The notes beneath the pieces are model-generated. The model was not told the origin of the DNA, did not search any database, and saw only the letters and a program-made list of their open reading frames with translations. From the NCBI GenBank assembly GCA_031268245.1, contig JAIRXN010000182.1:1-8410 (forward strand): a DNA stretch of 8,410 bases, written 5' to 3'. Position 1 is the first letter of the stretch. Each line of letters begins with the position of its first letter. The position numbers and the translations under genes were made by a program. Source of the stretch: Treponema sp. GTDB taxonomy: Bacteria; Spirochaetota; Spirochaetia; Treponematales; Breznakiellaceae. Below, piece by piece: positions 5,978-8,410 of the stretch.

Positions 5978-6523
5978 TCAGGCCCGGGAGGAACTAAAAC
6001 GGTTCCGGAAATCCTCTAAACCGGAGAGAATACGGCCGAATTCCGAGGCGGCCCGGTAATCATTCAGTTCCAGACAGGTATCCCGGAGGTTGTAGAGGGC
6101 GTCATAGTACATGGGAGCCAGCCTGACCGCCTCTTCAAAGCAGCGCCGGGCCTCTTCGTTGCTGCCCAGGGTAAAGTAGAGCGCCCCCATGTTGTTCCAG
6201 ATTTTGGGATCATTTTCTTCAACCTGAAGGGCGGAATGGTAACAGTTTTCGGCAAGTTCAAACTGTTCAAGCTCATAGTAGATGAGGCCCAGGGAAACCC
6301 AGGCCTCCGAGATGAAATTGTCGATATTTACGGTTTGATAGAAACACTCGACGGCGGCTTCATAATCGCCTGTATGCTGCCGGGCAATCCCCAGATTAAG
6401 CCAGAGGAGAGGGTTTTCCGGCTCCATGCTCAGGGCTTTTTCAAAGAGAGGAATGGCCTCATAGGGGCGGTTTGCCTCGGTAAGAGCTATACCTGAACTG
6501 TTAAGCACCGCAGCGGTTTCCAT
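5978..6523 (-). CDS. Tetratricopeptide-repeat protein, 181 aa
   Basis: Built almost entirely of TPR units of 34 residues, each a pair of antiparallel helices that together form a protein-binding scaffold. Repeats can be placed at about 4-37, 38-71, 72-105, 106-139 and a degenerate one at 140-168. Signature positions are visible, for example WLNLGIARQHTGDYEAAVEC and IWNNMGALYFTLGSNEEARR. No signal peptide, membrane helix or catalytic domain is present, so it is a cytoplasmic adaptor by appearance; the partner is unknown. The start is supported by GGAGG at 6538-6534, 10 nt before the ATG. It is the first gene of the operon with the YmdB-family and two-helix membrane proteins, which suggests but does not show a shared function. 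Confidence 0.92.
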   Translation of the reverse strand: METAAVLNSSGIALTEANRPYEAIPLFEKALSMEPENPLLWLNLGIARQHTGDYEAAVECFYQTVNIDNFISEAWVSLGLIYYELEQFELAENCYHSALQVEENDPKIWNNMGALYFTLGSNEEARRCFEEAVRLAPMYYDALYNLRDTCLELNDYRAASEFGRILSGLEDFRNRFSSSRA

Positions 6524-6545
6524 AATACAACAGCCTCCATACCCT

Positions 6546-6574
6546 AATATACATCAATACGCCGGGATTTTCTA
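6546..6574 (-). promoter_or_regulatory. Probable promoter of the TPR-YmdB-membrane protein operon
   Basis: On the minus strand TAGAAA (6574-6569, four of six matches to TTGACA) and TATATT (6551-6546, five of six matches to TATAAT) are spaced by 17 nt. Transcription would begin near 6539, just ahead of the GGAGG ribosome site. Confidence 0.5.
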
Positions 6575-6673
6575 TAACAAATAATGCCTCAAGAGGTTCG
6601 GGCTCCGGAAACAGGGAAATATTGGGCTCTTTTAGGCCCTGCCTTTCTTACTCTATAAATCGGGGTTCATATA

Positions 6674-6682
6674 TGTTATAAT
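6674..6682 (+). promoter_or_regulatory. Extended -10 promoter of the cyclase-like gene
   Basis: TGTTATAAT is a perfect extended -10 element. No good -35 is seen, which extended -10 promoters tolerate. It ends only 6 nt before GTG 6689, so the transcript should begin at or next to the start codon. Confidence 0.55.
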
Positions 6683-6688
6683 TGTACT

Positions 6689-8194
6689 GTGAAAGATTTG
6701 AGTGAATACAATGAATTGGTCTCGGAGCATGAGCTTTTTAGCTTTTTGTATGATCGGGTCATTACCAAGGAGATAAGTACCTTCTCCCAGCTTAAGACCT
6801 TTGCAGAGCCCATAATCAAGGATAAGCGCTGCCATCCTGTCATTATGAGGCTCTTTGAACTCATCAAGAAGCTTAACTGGGGTTTTTTTTCCGGCATTTC
6901 CCCGCTGACCCACAAGATTCTCTGGGCGGAACTGGTGATCACCGACAAGCTTTTCCCCGAGGCTGGGGATATGAAGCGCACCCTTTCCATTTCCAATCTT
7001 TACATCGGAATGCTGGATATCCACGGCTATACCAAGTTTTGTCAGGATTCCAGGAAGAATCTTTCCATGCTCCATACCCTGGACAGGTCGATAAACAATG
7101 AAATCCGTCAGCTTTGTACCCAGTGTCATGCGGTCTGCCAGCGGGAGCGGGGGGATGAGATAGTTTTGGTGGCCGCTTCCGCCACCGATGCCCTTACCGG
7201 AGTGCTGGCGATTCTCGACTACTTCGGCAAGACCAATGTGATAAAAGATCCGAACATCAACACCCAGCGGAGCGGGGACGCCAAGATTCTGCCGGTGTTT
7301 AAGATCTCCGCGGGGATCACCGGGGGCAACACATCAAGCCCCCTCATCATCACCGAGCAGGGGAACCTGGCGGGCTTTCTCCTCAATTCCGGCGCGCGGC
7401 TCCAGACCAGAGCCAATGAACTTTCCCCCAAGGAATCCCGAATCATGGTGACCAAACAGGTGTTCATGAATTACCAGAAGGAAAACGCCGTCGAAAAATG
7501 CGCCATCTTCAGGACCAATGCGGTTTACTTTTTTGATACCGGGCTCATCGAATTCAAGGGCGTACAGCTTCCCTCCATGGAAGCTGTCTTTAAGCCGGAA
7601 GAGCGCTACAAGGAAAAAATCAGCGAAGACCTCCTTAAACTGTTCAGTTCGATAAAGGAAAATCTCTGGGAGCAGCGGATCTACCAGGATATGATGGAAC
7701 TGTTGTCAAAGACCTCAAAACTAATGCCGAAGTACAAGGCTTCTCTTCCAAAGCCGATACTGGGCCTCAAGGAAGTTGACAACGACACTTTCGTAAAGCT
7801 CTGCAATCTCGGGCTCCGGAATTATCTTCAGGATGAAGACTTTTCGGCGGCAACGGATCTGCTCCACGATCTTATCACCATCATTGAGACGATTCCTTCT
7901 TTTGACAAACTTATCCTTGACTACCTCAAAGGCATCGCTGAACGTTATGATCTTCTGCTCACTTCCTACAGAAACACTGTCGACAGGGAACTTGACGAGA
8001 AGGCCGACCAGATCTTTTCCGGCGACCATTACAAGACCTGGCTTGCAGCCAAGAATGCCGTTTCAATTTACGAAAGACTAAAAGTAATCGGCCGCAAGAG
8101 CAAGGAAATTACCGGCAAAAAGGCTCTCTGGTTCAACCTCATCAAGAAGTACAGCGAAGAGATGGAATTCAAACTTTACTCGGGGAAGAAGTAA
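6689..8194 (+). CDS. Protein with a class III adenylate/guanylate cyclase-like domain, 501 aa
   Basis: Residues about 100-260 resemble the catalytic domain of class III nucleotidyl cyclases, which make cAMP or cGMP. Seen are LYIGMLDIHGYTKF with a candidate first metal aspartate D110, RERGDEIVL with the second, D156, ISAGITGG (206-213), and LLNSGARL with N233 and R237 at the Asn-x3-Arg spacing that stabilises the transition state. The base-selecting positions do not match a standard adenylate or guanylate cyclase (R152 for the usual Lys; N226 for the usual Asp), so activity and nucleotide are uncertain. The N-terminal 100 residues and the mainly helical, charged C-terminal 200 (about 300-501) match nothing I recognise. 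No membrane helix is evident. The GTG start is chosen because an in-frame TAA lies at 6656-6658 and no ATG intervenes; there is no Shine-Dalgarno. Confidence 0.72.
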   Translation: MKDLSEYNELVSEHELFSFLYDRVITKEISTFSQLKTFAEPIIKDKRCHPVIMRLFELIKKLNWGFFSGISPLTHKILWAELVITDKLFPEAGDMKRTLSISNLYIGMLDIHGYTKFCQDSRKNLSMLHTLDRSINNEIRQLCTQCHAVCQRERGDEIVLVAASATDALTGVLAILDYFGKTNVIKDPNINTQRSGDAKILPVFKISAGITGGNTSSPLIITEQGNLAGFLLNSGARLQTRANELSPKESRIMVTKQVFMNYQKENAVEKCAIFRTNAVYFFDTGLIEFKGVQLPSMEAVFKPEERYKEKISEDLLKLFSSIKENLWEQRIYQDMMELLSKTSKLMPKYKASLPKPILGLKEVDNDTFVKLCNLGLRNYLQDEDFSAATDLLHDLITIIETIPSFDKLILDYLKGIAERYDLLLTSYRNTVDRELDEKADQIFSGDHYKTWLAAKNAVSIYERLKVIGRKSKEITGKKALWFNLIKKYSEEMEFKLYSGKK

Positions 8195-8198
8195 GGGC

Positions 8199-8220
8199 AA
8201 CGCTGATTAGTGTTATTTAA
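8199..8220 (+). terminator. Weak terminator-like hairpin after the cyclase-like gene
   Basis: AACGCT (8199-8204) and AGTGTT (8209-8214) can form a 6-bp stem, including one G-U pair, with a GATT loop. It is followed by ATTTAA, not a real T-run. The stem begins 5 nt after the stop codon. It is weak, and part of it may already belong to the adjoining insertion sequence. Confidence 0.3.
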
Positions 8221-8230
8221 TCGCCAAGGG

Positions 8231-8261
8231 TTTAATTCCCCGCCGCTCTGCGGCGGTTAAA
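8231..8261 (+). repeat. Bulged subterminal hairpin of the insertion sequence
   Basis: TTTAA (8231-8235) pairs with TTAAA (8257-8261), and CCGCCGC (8240-8246) with GCGGCGG (8250-8256), around a TCT loop. The four bases TTCC (8236-8239) are left as a one-sided bulge. Imperfect hairpins of this design are the TnpA recognition structures at IS200/IS605 ends. Confidence 0.8.
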
Positions 8262-8285
8262 AATGTAATTGAGACATGATATAAT
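8257..8285 (+). promoter_or_regulatory. Promoter of the IS transposase gene
   Basis: TTAAAA (8257-8262) and a perfect TATAAT (8280-8285) are 17 nt apart, and TG at 8277-8278 gives an extended -10. The -35 overlaps the right arm of the hairpin, so transposase binding could repress its own transcription. The -10 ends 6 nt before the ATG. Confidence 0.5.
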
Positions 8286-8291
8286 GGAGAT

Positions 8292-8410
8292 ATGAGTGAA
8301 TATATACACAAAGCACATAATGTATCAGTATTGATATATCATATAGTATGTCCGGCGAAATACAGGCGGGTAGTAATCAGTGAGGAAGTGGACAAGACGC
8401 TGAAAGGAAC
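8292..8410 (+). CDS. tnpA: IS200/IS605-family transposase TnpA, N-terminal 39 residues only
   Basis: The visible part contains HNVSVLIYHIVCPAKYRR followed by a Val/Ile strand and an acidic helix start. This is the first beta-strand and arginine-rich turn of Y1 (HUH) transposases, which cut and join single-stranded DNA at hairpin ends with one tyrosine. The HUH motif and the catalytic tyrosine would lie beyond the window, so integrity cannot be judged. A GGAGA (8286-8290) precedes the ATG at very short distance. The hairpin and promoter upstream support the identification. Confidence 0.85.
   Translation, partial: MSEYIHKAHNVSVLIYHIVCPAKYRRVVISEEVDKTLKG

Larger units (their letters stand above)
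8231..8410 (+). mobile_element. Left end of an IS200/IS605-family insertion sequence, truncated by the window edge
   Basis: A subterminal hairpin at 8231-8261 followed by a TnpA-type Y1 transposase start marks the left part of an IS200/IS605 element. These elements move as single-stranded DNA, have no terminal inverted repeats and make no target duplication. The exact outer boundary must lie between the cyclase-like gene stop (8194) and the hairpin, but cannot be fixed without the empty site. The right end is outside the window, so I cannot say whether a TnpB gene or an intact right hairpin exists. Confidence 0.75.

Noticed and set aside
6587..6596. CCTCAAGAGG palindrome in the divergent promoter region
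   Set aside because: Four-base arms are too short to call an operator, and it is not repeated nearby.
6653..7129. 158-codon minus-strand frame opposite the start of the cyclase-like gene
   Set aside because: It overlaps the coding strand of a longer gene with cyclase motifs and a perfect -10; no family character.

Overview
The window looks like chromosomal DNA from a spirochaete of the Treponema group, perhaps one of the higher-GC host- or termite-gut-associated members. This is an inference. It rests on the moderate-to-high GC coding style, the combination of a YmdB-type phosphoesterase, a TPR protein, an RseC-like membrane protein and a large GH2 beta-galactosidase, and the general look of the proteins. 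No rRNA, tRNA or lineage-marker gene is present to settle it.

Layout: (1) 1-339 is a leader region with no confident gene. It holds two very short ORFs that could be real or could be debris. (2) 340-3585 (+) is a complete GH2 beta-galactosidase with all main catalytic residues but an altered active-site motif and several inserts. (3) 3589-3637 is a long perfect inverted repeat between convergent genes. (4) 3653-4701 (-) is a two-gene unit, a small heat-shock protein followed 2 nt later by an isochorismatase-type cysteine hydrolase. It has its own promoter and a structured leader. (5) 4862-6523 (-) is a three-gene operon: TPR protein, YmdB-family protein, and a small two-helix membrane protein overlapping the previous gene by ATGA. 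(6) 6524-6688 is a divergent promoter region. (7) 6689-8194 (+) encodes a protein with a class III nucleotidyl-cyclase-like domain and a long helical C-terminus. (8) 8231-8410 is the left end and first 39 codons of an IS200/IS605-type insertion sequence, cut off by the window edge.

Functionally this is ordinary housekeeping and accessory content: sugar hydrolysis, proteostasis, nucleotide signalling and one mobile element. I see no defence island, CRISPR array or clear new multi-gene system. The strongest oddity is the YmdB-family protein. Its fold motifs align without gaps, yet six of the eight metal or catalytic positions are changed, while the surrounding sequence is well kept. If a nucleotide-signalling theme exists here, it would be this altered phosphodiesterase-family protein next to the divergently transcribed cyclase-like protein, but that link is inference from proximity only.
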